64,000 nt of DNA from Corynebacterium sp. Marseille-P4321 (GCF_903645305.1 NZ_CAHJXO010000002.1:186001-250000); one strand, 5' to 3'. Numbered from the stretch's first letter, positions 49,712 to 58,896 are shown. Translations and numbers: made by a program. Notes: a model not told the origin generated them from the sequence alone.

Positions 49712-50821
49712 CTACCTCATCTGCATAAAGGCCGCACCAGCCAAACCAACGGCCGCGATGATCGCTACAACGATGCCGATAATCGCGCCGGTAGACAGGC
49801 TCGAGCCACCAGCGGAGGCGTTGCCCGTCGTGGCGGCCGTGTTTGGTGTAGTTGAGGTGGTCGTCGTTGCGGGAGCAACAGCGCTGGTAGAGGTAGACGC
49901 CACAACTGTCGGCGACGTTGACTGCTGCGGGGTCGGAGTCGGCGCGACGCGGGAGGTGGACGTCGGGGTCGGCGCGACCGGGTTGCGCGTCTCGTTATTT
50001 TCTGAAGTTGCCGCGGGCTTGGTTGTGGGCGCCACGGGTGCCGGAACCATCGGCGGGTAATCAGGAAGGTCGATCCGGATGTTCAGGTTATCCGGCAATT
50101 CCACGCCGCCGGCTTTGAGGGATTTCTTGACGTACTCCTGCTCACCCATGCGCTCACCGTCAAAAGGGGCAGCACCCCAAAGCACCGGTTTTGCCACCTT
50201 CTTTTCATCACCGATGGTCAGAGTAAAACCAGTACCGCCCACGGTCGACCCACCGGAAACGACGCCGATGAAGCCACGACCCGGGATCCACATTGGCCCG
50301 CCCGAATCACCGTGCGCAGCGCTTTTAATATTGGTGACAAACGATTGACCACCACGGTCGGAGTACTCGCCACACTCCACGTCATTCGAGTTCTCGTGGG
50401 TTACCTCGCCGTGGAAACAGACCTGCTCGCCCGCCCGCACATCATCGAGCGAGACGATCGTGTCGCCCGAGTAGACGTTGCCCCCGAGGGTCACCCCCTC
50501 ATCCCACTTGATTCGACCCCAGTCGTTGCCCAACGGGAACTGGAAGTTTTCGGACGGCTCGAACGTACCAAGCATTTTTGAGCGGATGCCCGACTTCGTG
50601 TCTACCAACGCCACGCGGGCGCCTTTCTGAGCGCAGTGTGCAGCTGTGTAGCTGACGCCATTCCCGTGGTCGTTGTAACCGATCGTGCATCGCGTATTGT
50701 CCTCGAAAACAATGGTCGCGCCCTGCACAGGCTGGGTGGGCACGGCCGCGGACACGGTAGCGGGAGTGACAAGGAGAGTCAGCGCGGTAAGCGCTGCGGC
50801 GACACGGCGGAAGCCTTTCAT
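49712..50821 (-). CDS. Secreted trypsin-like serine protease with Thr/Pro-rich linker and C-terminal tail (paralogue 3)
   Basis: A 369-residue S1-type protease. Signal peptide to about residue 25, then AVPTQPVQG. Triad His62, Asp100, Ser173 (HGDSGGP). A long Thr/Ser/Pro linker (about 265-340), likely glycosylated or extended through the wall, precedes LSTGAIIGIVVAIIAAVGLAG and a short basic end. The start is the ATG giving a standard signal peptide, although the frame is open further upstream. Confidence 0.88.
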   Translation of the reverse strand: MKGFRRVAAALTALTLLVTPATVSAAVPTQPVQGATIVFEDNTRCTIGYNDHGNGVSYTAAHCAQKGARVALVDTKSGIRSKMLGTFEPSENFQFPLGNDWGRIKWDEGVTLGGNVYSGDTIVSLDDVRAGEQVCFHGEVTHENSNDVECGEYSDRGGQSFVTNIKSAAHGDSGGPMWIPGRGFIGVVSGGSTVGGTGFTLTIGDEKKVAKPVLWGAAPFDGERMGEQEYVKKSLKAGGVELPDNLNIRIDLPDYPPMVPAPVAPTTKPAATSENNETRNPVAPTPTSTSRVAPTPTPQQSTSPTVVASTSTSAVAPATTTTSTTPNTAATTGNASAGGSSLSTGAIIGIVVAIIAAVGLAGAAFMQMR

Positions 50822-50889
50822 TTGAATCTCTTTCTCGGGAATGCACAGACACATGCATCTTATCCTCCCGAGAAAGAAATCGCGACAAC

Positions 50890-51156
50890 TTAGAGCATTG
50901 CGTAGAACACGTGAATAAGCAGCGGCGGAGCGACTACAACAACCGCGAGGACGATGAGCAGGATCTGCCACCACGTCAGCTCTGAGCTCCCGACCGTCTC
51001 GGCGGGCTCACCGGTGTGCGGGTCGGGATGATTGGAGGCGTGGGAAGCGGAGCCGTCGATAAGCTGCCCGCTCTGCTCGATTCCCGCCGCGGGCGCTGCG
51101 CCAAGCAGCACCACACTTGCGCATGCCGACGCCACCGAGGATTTCGCTTTCCGCAT
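50890..51156 (-). CDS. Small exported membrane protein of the protease locus
   Basis: An 88-residue protein: an N-terminal signal-like helix (SVASACASVVLLGAAPAAG), an about 35-residue polar stretch, and a C-terminal helix (WWQILLIVLAVVVVAPPLLIHV). It resembles the protease paralogues without their catalytic domain. It includes a GCTTATCGACG motif read as Q-L-I-D. Function unknown. Confidence 0.7.
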   Translation of the reverse strand: MRKAKSSVASACASVVLLGAAPAAGIEQSGQLIDGSASHASNHPDPHTGEPAETVGSSELTWWQILLIVLAVVVVAPPLLIHVFYAML

Positions 51157-51218
51157 GTCTACCTCCGTTCCGAATAGCGACCATCCCCAATGTAGGCCAC
51201 TGCGTCTACGCTGAGTAC

Positions 51219-51836
51219 ATGTCTCACTCTCGATCCCTCTCCCCCGCCCGCGTCGCCTGCGCCACGGTTCTGGCCAGCTCGCTCGCCCTCGCCGGGTGCT
51301 CCCAAGAAAGCGCCGACACCGAGCTAGACGAGCCCGCGCTCAGTGCCGCAACGACGGAAGCCGCCGTGGACGACTCTGCCGCCTCGACCACCGCCACCGG
51401 CGGGAAAGCGACCACCACGGAGGCAGCGGCATCGGAGGACACCACCACCTCAGAAACCGAAACCGCGAACGCCGATGGTGGGATGCGCAACTCGCAGGAC
51501 TTCCTGATCGATGACGAGGCGGTCCCGGCCTACTTCTTCGAATTCGGCAACGGCAACACCTGCGGCTGGCTGGACGCGATGGACTTCCTCGAGTGCTCCA
51601 TCGGCGGCGACGGCGAAGAACCACAAACCATCGGGTGGGTGCCGGATGAGTTCGTCGCAGACAACACCGCAGGCGGGCTTGCCGACGACACCAACCCGGA
51701 GACACTCAACCCGGGCGAGAGCGTCGTCTTCGGCCCCTACACCTTCACCTACGACTCGGGCGGCACCCTGCACGGCGAGCGCATGGGTCGCACCTTCACC
51801 GTCAGCCCGGAAAACGTGGTGACCACCACCGGCTAG
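51219..51836 (+). CDS. Lipoprotein of the locus (paralogue 1)
   Basis: A 205-residue lipoprotein with lipobox LALAGC (Cys27), an acidic Thr/Ser/Glu-rich linker to about residue 85, and a compact domain with two Cys (GNTCGWLDAMDFLECSIGG) and the shared ending LNPGESVVFGPYTFTYDSGGTLHGERMGRTFTVSPENV. TACGCT lies 6 nt before the ATG (leaderless). Its stop codon overlaps that of the convergent protease gene within CTAG. Confidence 0.8.
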   Translation: MSHSRSLSPARVACATVLASSLALAGCSQESADTELDEPALSAATTEAAVDDSAASTTATGGKATTTEAAASEDTTTSETETANADGGMRNSQDFLIDDEAVPAYFFEFGNGNTCGWLDAMDFLECSIGGDGEEPQTIGWVPDEFVADNTAGGLADDTNPETLNPGESVVFGPYTFTYDSGGTLHGERMGRTFTVSPENVVTTTG

Positions 51837-52645
51837 CCGTAGTTCACCACCGTCGGCCCGGCCAACCCGATGCCGCTAAGCACGCGAAGGATCGCGTCCA
51901 CAGCCTGGCGGATGACCTCCGCAACCGGTCCCGTGAGACCAGGCAGGAACGTGTTCTGGGCCCACAGGCCGACCAGGCGGATTTCGGGGACTGCGGCGCC
52001 ATCGCGAGGCACCATGCCCACCACAAAGTCCCTTGACTTCACACCCGGAATTGGCAGGGAGCGCCACTTCGCCGACGTCACGCCCACGAACCCGCGGCCC
52101 GGCACCCACATGGGCCCGCCGGAATCACCTGGCCTGGTCAGTGGCGCGTCGATAAAAAACGTGTTGTCGGCGGAGCCCGCGAAGCGGCCGCAGGTCTCGC
52201 CGCCACCCGGGTGCGAAGTCTGGCCGAAATAGCAGACGCGCTCGCCGATGCGGATGTCGTTGGGATGCACCCACGCGTTGCCGGTGATGTGGTTTGCCCC
52301 GATGCGCACCGACGGGTCCCACTGGATGGCGGCCCAATCGTTGCCCAAGTGCGAGTCGTAACGCTTCGAACGGTAGAGCGTGCCCACAGGGCCGCTTCGC
52401 GCACCCGTACGCGGGTTATACAGCTCCACGCGGGACCCTTCCGCGCCGCAATGCGCGGCGACGAAGCTTCGGCGCCGCGCTGGCTCGTTGAAACCCACCG
52501 TACAAATCCCGCTGCCGTGCACTATCACGGATGCGCCCTGGCCCACCATCGGAGTTTGCGCCTGTGCCGGGGCTGCGGTGATGCTGAGCACGAGGGCCAG
52601 GGCGGCGCCGATGCGGGTGAAACGGGCCGGTGTAGTGATGCGCAT
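51833..52645 (-). CDS. Secreted trypsin-like serine protease without membrane tail (paralogue 4)
   Basis: A 270-residue S1-type protease. Signal peptide ends near PAQAQ (residue 30). Triad His65 (FVAAHC), Asp103 (GNDWAA), Ser175 (PGDSGGP). It lacks the linker and the C-terminal helix of paralogues 1-3 and ends in a mildly amphipathic region, so it is probably released. The ATG chosen gives a typical signal peptide. Confidence 0.87.
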   Translation of the reverse strand: MRITTPARFTRIGAALALVLSITAAPAQAQTPMVGQGASVIVHGSGICTVGFNEPARRRSFVAAHCGAEGSRVELYNPRTGARSGPVGTLYRSKRYDSHLGNDWAAIQWDPSVRIGANHITGNAWVHPNDIRIGERVCYFGQTSHPGGGETCGRFAGSADNTFFIDAPLTRPGDSGGPMWVPGRGFVGVTSAKWRSLPIPGVKSRDFVVGMVPRDGAAVPEIRLVGLWAQNTFLPGLTGPVAEVIRQAVDAILRVLSGIGLAGPTVVNYG

Positions 52646-52747
52646 GCGGCGGGCTCTTTTCCGGGGACGTGGTTGCGGTGGTGCGCGCATCACACTACCC
52701 GCCGGGCAGAAGCACAGCGGCGTTGGTTGAATCTCGGTGTTTTTCGG

Positions 52748-53242
52748 CTAGAAGTCGATATGGATAACGCCAAGCAGGAACGGCGCGGCCACCACACCGA
52801 GTGCAGCAAGCACCCCGATAACGATGCCGACGATCTCGCCGGGCGAGTACTTGCTAGACAACCGCGAATCCTCGGCGATGTCTGTCATCTCCGAGCTGAG
52901 CCGGCTGGAGAGGTCGGGCGTTTCTGGGTCGTCAGGAGTGCCCGGCTGCGGTGAGTCGGGCTTTGGGTGCTCGGGCTTCGGGCGCTCGGGCTTGGGTTGG
53001 TTTGGCCCCGACTCGCCCGGCTTCGACTGCTCGCGCTCCGCTCGGCGATCATCGATCCGGGAAGACAGGCTCTGGAACGCGTTGACGGCCGAACCGACAC
53101 TGACGGGAACTCCCCCGATTTTGACGGTCACGTCAGCATCAACCGGTCTCGTCTGCGCGTGTGCCGGCGAGGCAATTAGAGTGCTGCCGACGGCCAAAGA
53201 CACTGCGAGAGCTACTGCGGTACGGGATGAGTGAGAGGACAC
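52748..53242 (-). CDS. Exported protein with Pro/Lys-rich linker and SxGEI tail, no protease domain
   Basis: A 164-residue protein. The GTG start at 53242 has AAAGG 9 nt upstream and gives a signal peptide ending SPAHA-QTRPVDA; an ATG 33 nt earlier is the alternative. Then come a short domain, a PKPERPKPEHPKPDSP linker, and a tail YSPGEIVGIVIGVLAALGVV that matches the protease tails. It may be a structural or inhibitor partner of the proteases; that is inference. Confidence 0.75.
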   Translation of the reverse strand: MSSHSSRTAVALAVSLAVGSTLIASPAHAQTRPVDADVTVKIGGVPVSVGSAVNAFQSLSSRIDDRRAEREQSKPGESGPNQPKPERPKPEHPKPDSPQPGTPDDPETPDLSSRLSSEMTDIAEDSRLSSKYSPGEIVGIVIGVLAALGVVAAPFLLGVIHIDF

Positions 53243-53323
53243 GGGCGCGCGCCTTTCTGCAAGAAAACTAGACATTCTCAAGCTACCGCATCGATCCATG
53301 GCGTGGGTCCGAAACCGGGCACC

Positions 53324-53360
53324 AAAAAGCCCGCCACGCACGTGGTGTGCACGGCGGGCT
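53324..53360 (-). terminator. Terminator of the DEAD-box helicase gene
   Basis: AGCCCGCC (53328-53335) with GGCGGGCT (53353-53360). On the minus strand it is followed by TTTTT (53324-53328). Confidence 0.85.
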
Positions 53361-53419
53361 CAACGCGGCAGGGCTCAACGCATCCCCCAACGCAACGGCC
53401 TCAACGCCCCTCTCGAGCG

Positions 53420-55600
53420 TTAGTCGCGGTCGTAGCGACGTCCGCCCCGGCCGCCCCGGCCCCCGCGATCGTCACGGTCGCGGCCGTACCCGCCCCGGCC
53501 ACCGCGTCCTCCGCGGCCGCCCCGGTCACGGTCAAAGTCGCGGTCACGGTCACGGTCGCGGCGGTCGTAGCCTCCGCGGCCCCCGCGTCCACGTCCACCG
53601 CGGTCGCGCGGCGGCGCACCGTGGTCGCGCTGGATGTTGATCAGCTGGCCGGAGATGCGGGTGTCCTCCAGGCGGTCGAGCACCGACTGGTCCAGGTTCT
53701 TCGGCAGCTCCACAAGGGTGAAATCGCCGCCGATGGTGATGCGGCCGAAGTCCTTCGAGTTCAGGCCACCCTCGTTGGCCAGCGCACCCACGATGGCACC
53801 CGGGCGCACGTGCTGGCGCTTGCCCACGTCCAAGCGGTAGGTGTCGAAGTTGGCGCTGTCCTCGTGGCCGCGCCCACCACGCCCACCGCGCCCGCCACGA
53901 TCATCACGATCACGGCCACGCCCACCGCGGTCACGGTCGCGGCGGTCTTCGCGGTCCCAGCGGTCGCGGTCGCGGCGGTCGCGCTTGTCCTTCGGCGGCT
54001 CCTTCATCAGGAACTCGTCGCCGGCCAGGGCCTGCGTCGCAAGTGCTGCCGCGATGTCGTCCATCGGCACGTTGTTGTTCGCGGAGTACTCGCGGACCAT
54101 CTGCTTGAACACCTGCAGGTCCGCTTCCTCCAGGGACTCGGTGATGGAGTCCATGAACTTGGTCTTGCGCGACTCGTTGACTTCGTCGACGGTCGGCAGG
54201 TCCATCTCCTCGATCGTCGCGTTGGTCACGCGCTCAATCGAGCGCAGCATGCGGCGCTCGCGCGGGGTGACGAACAGGATCGCCTCGCCGCTCCGGCCGG
54301 CACGTCCGGTGCGGCCGATGCGGTGCACGTAGGACTCCGTGTCGTTCGGGATGTCGTAGTTCAGCACGTGGCTGATGCGCTCCACGTCCAGGCCGCGGGC
54401 GGCGACGTCGGTGGCCACGAGGATGTCCAGGCGGCCGTCGCGAAGCTGATCGACGGTGCGCTCGCGCTGCTGCTGCGGAATGTCGCCGTTGATCGCTGCG
54501 GCGGAGAACCCGCGGGCACGCAGCTTCTCGGCGATTTCCTCCGTCTCGTTCTTCGTGCGCACGAAGACGATCATCGCTTCGAACTCGGTCACCTCAAGGA
54601 TGCGGGTGATGGCGTCGAGCTTGTTGCGGTGCGCAGTGAACAGGTAACGCTGCGTGATGTTGGTGTTCGTGCGGGTCTCCGACTTAACGGTGACCTCTTC
54701 GGGGTCGTTCAAGTAGTCGCGGGAGATGCGGCGGATCGCGTTCGGCATGGTTGCCGAGAACAGCGCGACCTGCTTGGAATCCGGTGTGTCCTCCAGGATG
54801 CGCTCCACGTCTTCCTGGAAGCCCATGTTGAGCATCTCGTCCGCCTCGTCGAGCACGAGGAACTCGAGGTTGGAGATGTCCAGCGAGCCCTTTTCCAGGT
54901 GGTCGATCACACGGCCCGGGGTGCCCACGATCACCTGGGCGCCGCGGCGCAGCCCGGAGAGCTGAATGCCGTATGCCTGGCCGCCGTAGATCGGCAGCAC
55001 ATGGATGCCGCCGAGGTGGTCGGCAAACGACTGGAAGGAGTCGGAAACCTGCAGAGCGAGCTCACGCGTCGGTGCGAGCACCAGCGCCTGCGGGTAGCGC
55101 TTCTTCGGATCGATGTTGGACAGCACCGGCAGCGCGAACGCCGCGGTCTTGCCCGTACCCGTCTGCGCGAGGCCGACCACGTCGCGGCCTTCCATCAGAA
55201 GCGGGATGGTCTGCGCCTGAATCGGCGACGGCTGCTCGAAGCCGACTTTCTTCACCGCGACAACTACCTCGTCGGGCAGACCGAGGGTTTCGAAGCCGTT
55301 CTCGGGCTCCGCAGGTTCGGCGTCCCCGGTCGGCGCCTCAGCCTCAGCCTCAGCCTCAGCCTCGGCGGGAGCTTCGGCCTCCTCCAGGTCGTCGATCTTG
55401 ATTACTTCGTTGGCCACGGTATCGTCGTCAAGCTTTGTGCTCTTCTCCGTGGCGCCGGTCTCAGCATCGCCCGCATCCCTGGTGTCCTCCACGACCGACT
55501 CAACGATCTCGGCCGCGACATCCTGCGGGGTTTCCTGATTTTCCGACTGGTTCACATCCGGCTCAATCTCGCCGCCGGTGGCGTTTTCGGAATTGCTCAT
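53420..55600 (-). CDS. DEAD-box ATP-dependent RNA helicase (DeaD/CsdA-like)
   Basis: A 726-residue RNA helicase with an acidic N-terminal extension (about 95 residues, ending in Ala-Glu repeats), Q motif GFEQPSPIQAQTIP, Walker A AQTGTGKTAAF, DEAD, SAT and HRIGRTGRAGRSG motifs, a DbpA-type RNA-binding domain (VRPGAIVGALANEGGLNSKDFGRI) and Arg/Gly/Asp-rich blocks before and after it. Probably works in ribosome assembly and cold adaptation. It sits inside the protease-lipoprotein locus without an obvious link. Confidence 0.93.
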   Translation of the reverse strand: MSNSENATGGEIEPDVNQSENQETPQDVAAEIVESVVEDTRDAGDAETGATEKSTKLDDDTVANEVIKIDDLEEAEAPAEAEAEAEAEAPTGDAEPAEPENGFETLGLPDEVVVAVKKVGFEQPSPIQAQTIPLLMEGRDVVGLAQTGTGKTAAFALPVLSNIDPKKRYPQALVLAPTRELALQVSDSFQSFADHLGGIHVLPIYGGQAYGIQLSGLRRGAQVIVGTPGRVIDHLEKGSLDISNLEFLVLDEADEMLNMGFQEDVERILEDTPDSKQVALFSATMPNAIRRISRDYLNDPEEVTVKSETRTNTNITQRYLFTAHRNKLDAITRILEVTEFEAMIVFVRTKNETEEIAEKLRARGFSAAAINGDIPQQQRERTVDQLRDGRLDILVATDVAARGLDVERISHVLNYDIPNDTESYVHRIGRTGRAGRSGEAILFVTPRERRMLRSIERVTNATIEEMDLPTVDEVNESRKTKFMDSITESLEEADLQVFKQMVREYSANNNVPMDDIAAALATQALAGDEFLMKEPPKDKRDRRDRDRWDREDRRDRDRGGRGRDRDDRGGRGGRGGRGHEDSANFDTYRLDVGKRQHVRPGAIVGALANEGGLNSKDFGRITIGGDFTLVELPKNLDQSVLDRLEDTRISGQLINIQRDHGAPPRDRGGRGRGGRGGYDRRDRDRDRDFDRDRGGRGGRGGRGGYGRDRDDRGGRGGRGGRRYDRD

Positions 55601-55645
55601 TGCCGCTCAACCCTACGCCAGCACACCCGTATTCTGCTATTTTGA

Positions 55646-55662
55646 GCATTTGCCTATCGACG
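55646..55662 (+). repeat. Variant copy of the GCA-N-TTGCTTATCGACG repeat
   Basis: One mismatch (GCATTTGCCTATCGACG). It lies between the divergent helicase and lipoprotein genes. Confidence 0.7.
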
Positions 55663-55725
55663 CCTCCGGGGAGCACTCCTCCACACCAGCCAACCGGCAT
55701 CACCACCGGGCGTAGCATGCTGCGC

Positions 55726-56364
55726 ATGACTTTCACCCCGCGCAAGCTCGCAATTGCAGCCGCGCTGAGCACCACAGCACTGTTTGGCACCGCGTGCTCC
55801 GCCGCCGATACGGAGCTCGCCGAGCCCTCCGCGACCGCATCAACCAGCGTCTCCGCCCACGGCACCGCGCCGGTGTCCGAGGTGGAAGAAGAAGCAGAAA
55901 CCGCCGCGATGCTTGTCGACGAGCAGACCTCCGCCACGGCCGCACCCGCGCCTGCCGACGGCGGCCTCGTACCCCAGAACGCATCGCGCTTTGAGGCGGG
56001 CCTGGGCACCTACAACGTGCGCTTCTCCGAGGGCAACTGGTGCTCGTATTCCTCCATGGCAGGCAAGCTCGAGTGCGGGTTGGAACTCACCGGCACTCTG
56101 CCACCGTCCACGCAGCGCCTTGACATCGGCGGGCTACATACCATCCAGTACAGCCAAGACCGGGGCTTCTACTGGGGACGCGCGCTCGTAGGCACCATGC
56201 CAGACAAAGGCGACGACCTCGCCCCGGGTGAGAAGCTGGAGGCCCCCGGTGCGCTCTTCGAGCATCACCCGGACGGCACACTGCGCGTCGAGTTTGAAAA
56301 CCACTGGTTCACTGTCTCCCCCGACGGGCAGTACGCCTCCGACACGTTCGATCCCGCGCAGTAA
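55726..56364 (+). CDS. Lipoprotein of the locus (paralogue 2)
   Basis: A 212-residue lipoprotein with lipobox FGTAC (Cys24), linker of Ala/Thr/Glu, and a domain with C-x(n)-C (GNWCSYSSMAGKLECGLEL), DLAPGEKLEAPGALFEHHPDGTLRVEFENHWFTVSPDG. The last part matches paralogue 1 in pattern. TAGCAT lies 7 nt before the ATG, so it is leaderless. Confidence 0.8.
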   Translation: MTFTPRKLAIAAALSTTALFGTACSAADTELAEPSATASTSVSAHGTAPVSEVEEEAETAAMLVDEQTSATAAPAPADGGLVPQNASRFEAGLGTYNVRFSEGNWCSYSSMAGKLECGLELTGTLPPSTQRLDIGGLHTIQYSQDRGFYWGRALVGTMPDKGDDLAPGEKLEAPGALFEHHPDGTLRVEFENHWFTVSPDGQYASDTFDPAQ

Positions 56365-56403
56365 TTCAGCCTTGGGCGCACAGCATGCCCAGTAGTGCTG
56401 CAA

Positions 56404-57045
56404 CTAGAGCAGCTTGAACGGAAGGAGCGTCTCCGGGCCGAAGTAATAGGCCGGGTAGGAGCCGAGCTCTTTATCCCCCACCTGCCCGGAGTTCACGGCG
56501 ACCAGGCCGCGACCCGGGATCCACATCGGGCCGCCAGAGTCTCCCTTACGCGTCGCGGTCAAACCGTTCACCACAATCTTGTGGCCGCGCACTGAGTGCA
56601 GCGGCGCGCACATTACCCGCTGGGTGGTTGCACCTACCGTGCAGACCTTCTCGCCAGGTCGCACAGCATGCGGGGCAACCATCGCGTCGCCCGAGAACGT
56701 GTTTTCACCCGCGCGGCCGACGGTGAGCTGGATGTAGGCGTAGTCGTTTTGTATCTTCGGACCGGGCGCCACTGCTAGCGACGCCACGTTGCCGATGTAA
56801 CGGCCGTGCGCATCAGTCACCTTTTGCCCCGGGTAGAACGTGCAGTGCCCGGAGAAGATCGCCCGGTTCCTGTGTTTATCCACGTAACCCACAGTGCAGG
56901 CTCCGCGCGAGAACGAGGTGAGCGTGTACACCCGGTCACCCTGGTTCACTACCGGGCGAATGTCTGCCTGTGCCACACCCGCGCCAGCACTGGCGGCGAG
57001 GCCTGCGGTGAGCACCGCGGCAGCGATTCGTTTGAGCAGCTTCAT
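56404..57045 (-). CDS. Secreted trypsin-like serine protease, short form (paralogue 5)
   Basis: A 213-residue S1-type protease. Signal peptide ends near GVAQA-DIRPVVNQG. Triad His67 (FSGHC), Asp101 (QNDYAY), Ser170 (KGDSGGP). It has no linker or membrane tail and is the most divergent of the five. It is convergent with lipoprotein paralogue 2 and divergent from paralogue 3. Confidence 0.87.
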   Translation of the reverse strand: MKLLKRIAAAVLTAGLAASAGAGVAQADIRPVVNQGDRVYTLTSFSRGACTVGYVDKHRNRAIFSGHCTFYPGQKVTDAHGRYIGNVASLAVAPGPKIQNDYAYIQLTVGRAGENTFSGDAMVAPHAVRPGEKVCTVGATTQRVMCAPLHSVRGHKIVVNGLTATRKGDSGGPMWIPGRGLVAVNSGQVGDKELGSYPAYYFGPETLLPFKLL

Positions 57046-57220
57046 AGCGTTTCCCTCCCGGCACGAAGACGCGCCACCACGGCAAGAGGTCTGAGAATCA
57101 AGAGACCTAAAAACAATGACATTTGAAACTTTAGACCGTCGATAAGCTCACCGCTCCCGAATGGGGATCTCTCCCCAGTGCGACGCGCCACACCACGGCC
57201 GCGCGCCTACCCTTACACCC

Positions 57221-57733
57221 ATGAACTTCCGCAACACCGCGCGCGGCGCCATCGCACTGTGCGCCACTATCGTTCTCACTGGCTGCGACTCCCCCACGCC
57301 CGAGGAGGAAGCACTACCCGAGCCGATTCCCGTGACGTACACGGACGTCGACGCTGACCGTTTCAAGGAGGGCACGGGCTACGTTGTCGGTGGCGCGTCC
57401 GGAGTGCTGGGCTGCACGACGCTTTCCGACCCGAGCTACCCGATTACCTGCCAGATCGACTTCCACAAGCCGCTTCCCCCAGTCGAAGACGACGGCGGCG
57501 TACCCGGCGAAGTAGAAGCAAACATCGCGATTTTCAGCACGTCCGAGGGGCGCTTCGTCACGAACCACTCCCCAGGCTCACAGGGATACGCCACCCCGCC
57601 GACGCCATTGGAGAAGGGCGAGCGCGTGAGCTTCGGCGAGGCCACACTGACGCATCTTCACGACGGCGGCTTCCGCGTCGAGTACGCCGGCGACGCCTTC
57701 GAGGTGCACAACGGGGTGTACAAGCACGACTAG
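57221..57733 (+). CDS. Lipoprotein of the locus (paralogue 3, single domain)
   Basis: A 170-residue lipoprotein, lipobox VLTGC (Cys22). Its single domain reads VDADRFKEGTGYVVGGASGVLGC...YPITCQIDF...SPGSQGYATPPTPLEKGERVSFGEATLTHLHDGGFRVEYAGDAFEVHNGVY, very similar to the N-terminal domain of the next gene. It looks like a duplicate lacking the C-terminal module. TACCCT lies 7 nt before the ATG. Confidence 0.82.
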   Translation: MNFRNTARGAIALCATIVLTGCDSPTPEEEALPEPIPVTYTDVDADRFKEGTGYVVGGASGVLGCTTLSDPSYPITCQIDFHKPLPPVEDDGGVPGEVEANIAIFSTSEGRFVTNHSPGSQGYATPPTPLEKGERVSFGEATLTHLHDGGFRVEYAGDAFEVHNGVYKHD

Positions 57734-57766
57734 GTGCGGCTCACTCACTCGAACGTGGGCCGCAAG

Positions 57767-57820
57767 CGTTGAGCTCCTATTTCCCGCCCAGCTACTCCCG
57801 CCTCAAACAAGAGCTCAACG
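57767..57820. repeat. Inverted repeat CGTTGAGCTC / GAGCTCAACG
   Basis: Exact 10-bp arms at 57767-57776 and 57811-57820 separated by 34 bases. The right arm sits at the -35 position of the next gene's promoter (-10 TACAAT, 57842-57847). Either an operator pair or a terminator. Confidence 0.55.
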
Positions 57821-57854
57821 AAACCCCACACACCCGCGCCCTACAATAAAATGT

Positions 57855-58817
57855 ATGCGCATTTCACGATCCATCACCGCCGCCCTCGTGGCAATCGCCC
57901 TCCCCCTCGCCGCCTGCACAACCGAGGATGAGCTCGCAGAACCGAAGCCCGTCGAATCCTCAAGCACGCAGACCGAGGCAGAGAAGTCCACAGAGGCCGA
58001 GGCGGAAGAGGAAACCGAGCCAGAAGAGGCCGCGCCAGAGACGTACAAGGATGTGGACCCCGCCATCTTCGACGAAGGCGGCGCTTACGTCGTCGGCGGT
58101 TCCTCCGGGGTACTCGGCTGCATGGCGAAACCGGGCACGGATTACCCATTCAATTGCCAGATCGCGTTTGCAGACCCGGTTCCCCCTGCAGAAGACCCGG
58201 ACGGCTCGAAGTTCGGCTACCCACCCAACATTGCTTCCTACGACGAGCCGACCGGCCGCTTCCGCCCCGAGTTCTCGCCCGGTTCGCAGGGATACATGAC
58301 CCCGCCGACGCCGCTAGAGCGGGGCCAGCGCGTGACTATCGACGGCGCCACGATGACACACCTGCACGACGGCGGCTTCCGCGTGGAATACAAGGGCGAC
58401 TCCTTCGAAGTGCACAACGGTGTGTACTCCGGGACGCCAGCGCCAGAGGAGAAGCCCGCGGCGAAAACAGCATCCGGCACCGTGAACAAGGGTGAGCAAT
58501 GCGGCACCTACACCCGCTTCGGCGAAGAGATGGGCGTGTATGCGCTTGAAGACGGCACCACGTGCGACCAAGCCATGAGCACACTGAAGGCATACTTCGT
58601 CGCTGCCGAAAACGGTGAGATACAGGGCACCGTCACTGCGTGGACAGACCCGCAGAACGGCTGGGGATGCTTCGGACGCTACCTGCTTCCGGGCGATACC
58701 GACGAGCCCGCGAACCGGAAGGTCTCCTGCGGCGATACGCAGATGAACGGCACGAAGGCGTTCGAAGGATCCGGTTCAGTGGCGCTGCTCGATCCGGCAG
58801 ACGCCGCCCGCATCTAA
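57855..58817 (+). CDS. Lipoprotein of the locus (paralogue 4, two domains)
   Basis: A 320-residue lipoprotein, lipobox PLAAC (Cys21), acidic Glu/Thr linker. Domain A (about 65-195) matches paralogue 3. Domain B (about 210-315) has CGTYTRFGEEMGVYALEDGTTCDQA and GWGCFGRYLLPGD...VSCGDTQMNG, with four Cys and a GSGSVALLD end. TACAAT is 7 nt before the ATG (leaderless). Function unknown. Confidence 0.83.
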   Translation: MRISRSITAALVAIALPLAACTTEDELAEPKPVESSSTQTEAEKSTEAEAEEETEPEEAAPETYKDVDPAIFDEGGAYVVGGSSGVLGCMAKPGTDYPFNCQIAFADPVPPAEDPDGSKFGYPPNIASYDEPTGRFRPEFSPGSQGYMTPPTPLERGQRVTIDGATMTHLHDGGFRVEYKGDSFEVHNGVYSGTPAPEEKPAAKTASGTVNKGEQCGTYTRFGEEMGVYALEDGTTCDQAMSTLKAYFVAAENGEIQGTVTAWTDPQNGWGCFGRYLLPGDTDEPANRKVSCGDTQMNGTKAFEGSGSVALLDPADAARI

Positions 58818-58835
58818 CCCCCCCATCGGGGGCAC

Positions 58836-58854
58836 GGATGAATCTAATTCATCC
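58836..58854. promoter_or_regulatory. Operator-like palindrome upstream of the leader promoter
   Basis: Perfect inverted repeat GGATGAAT-CTA-ATTCATCC ending 6 nt before the -35 element at 58861. The binding protein is unknown. Confidence 0.5.
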
Positions 58855-58860
58855 CCAAAA

Positions 58861-58889
58861 CTGGCGCGATTCGTTCATGCGTGTATATT
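58861..58889 (+). promoter_or_regulatory. Promoter of the histidine leader peptide
   Basis: CTGGCG (58861-58866), 17-bp spacer, TATATT (58884-58889). The leader ATG follows 7 nt later, so translation starts at or next to the 5' end of the RNA. Confidence 0.65.
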
Positions 58890-58896
58890 CCCAACC

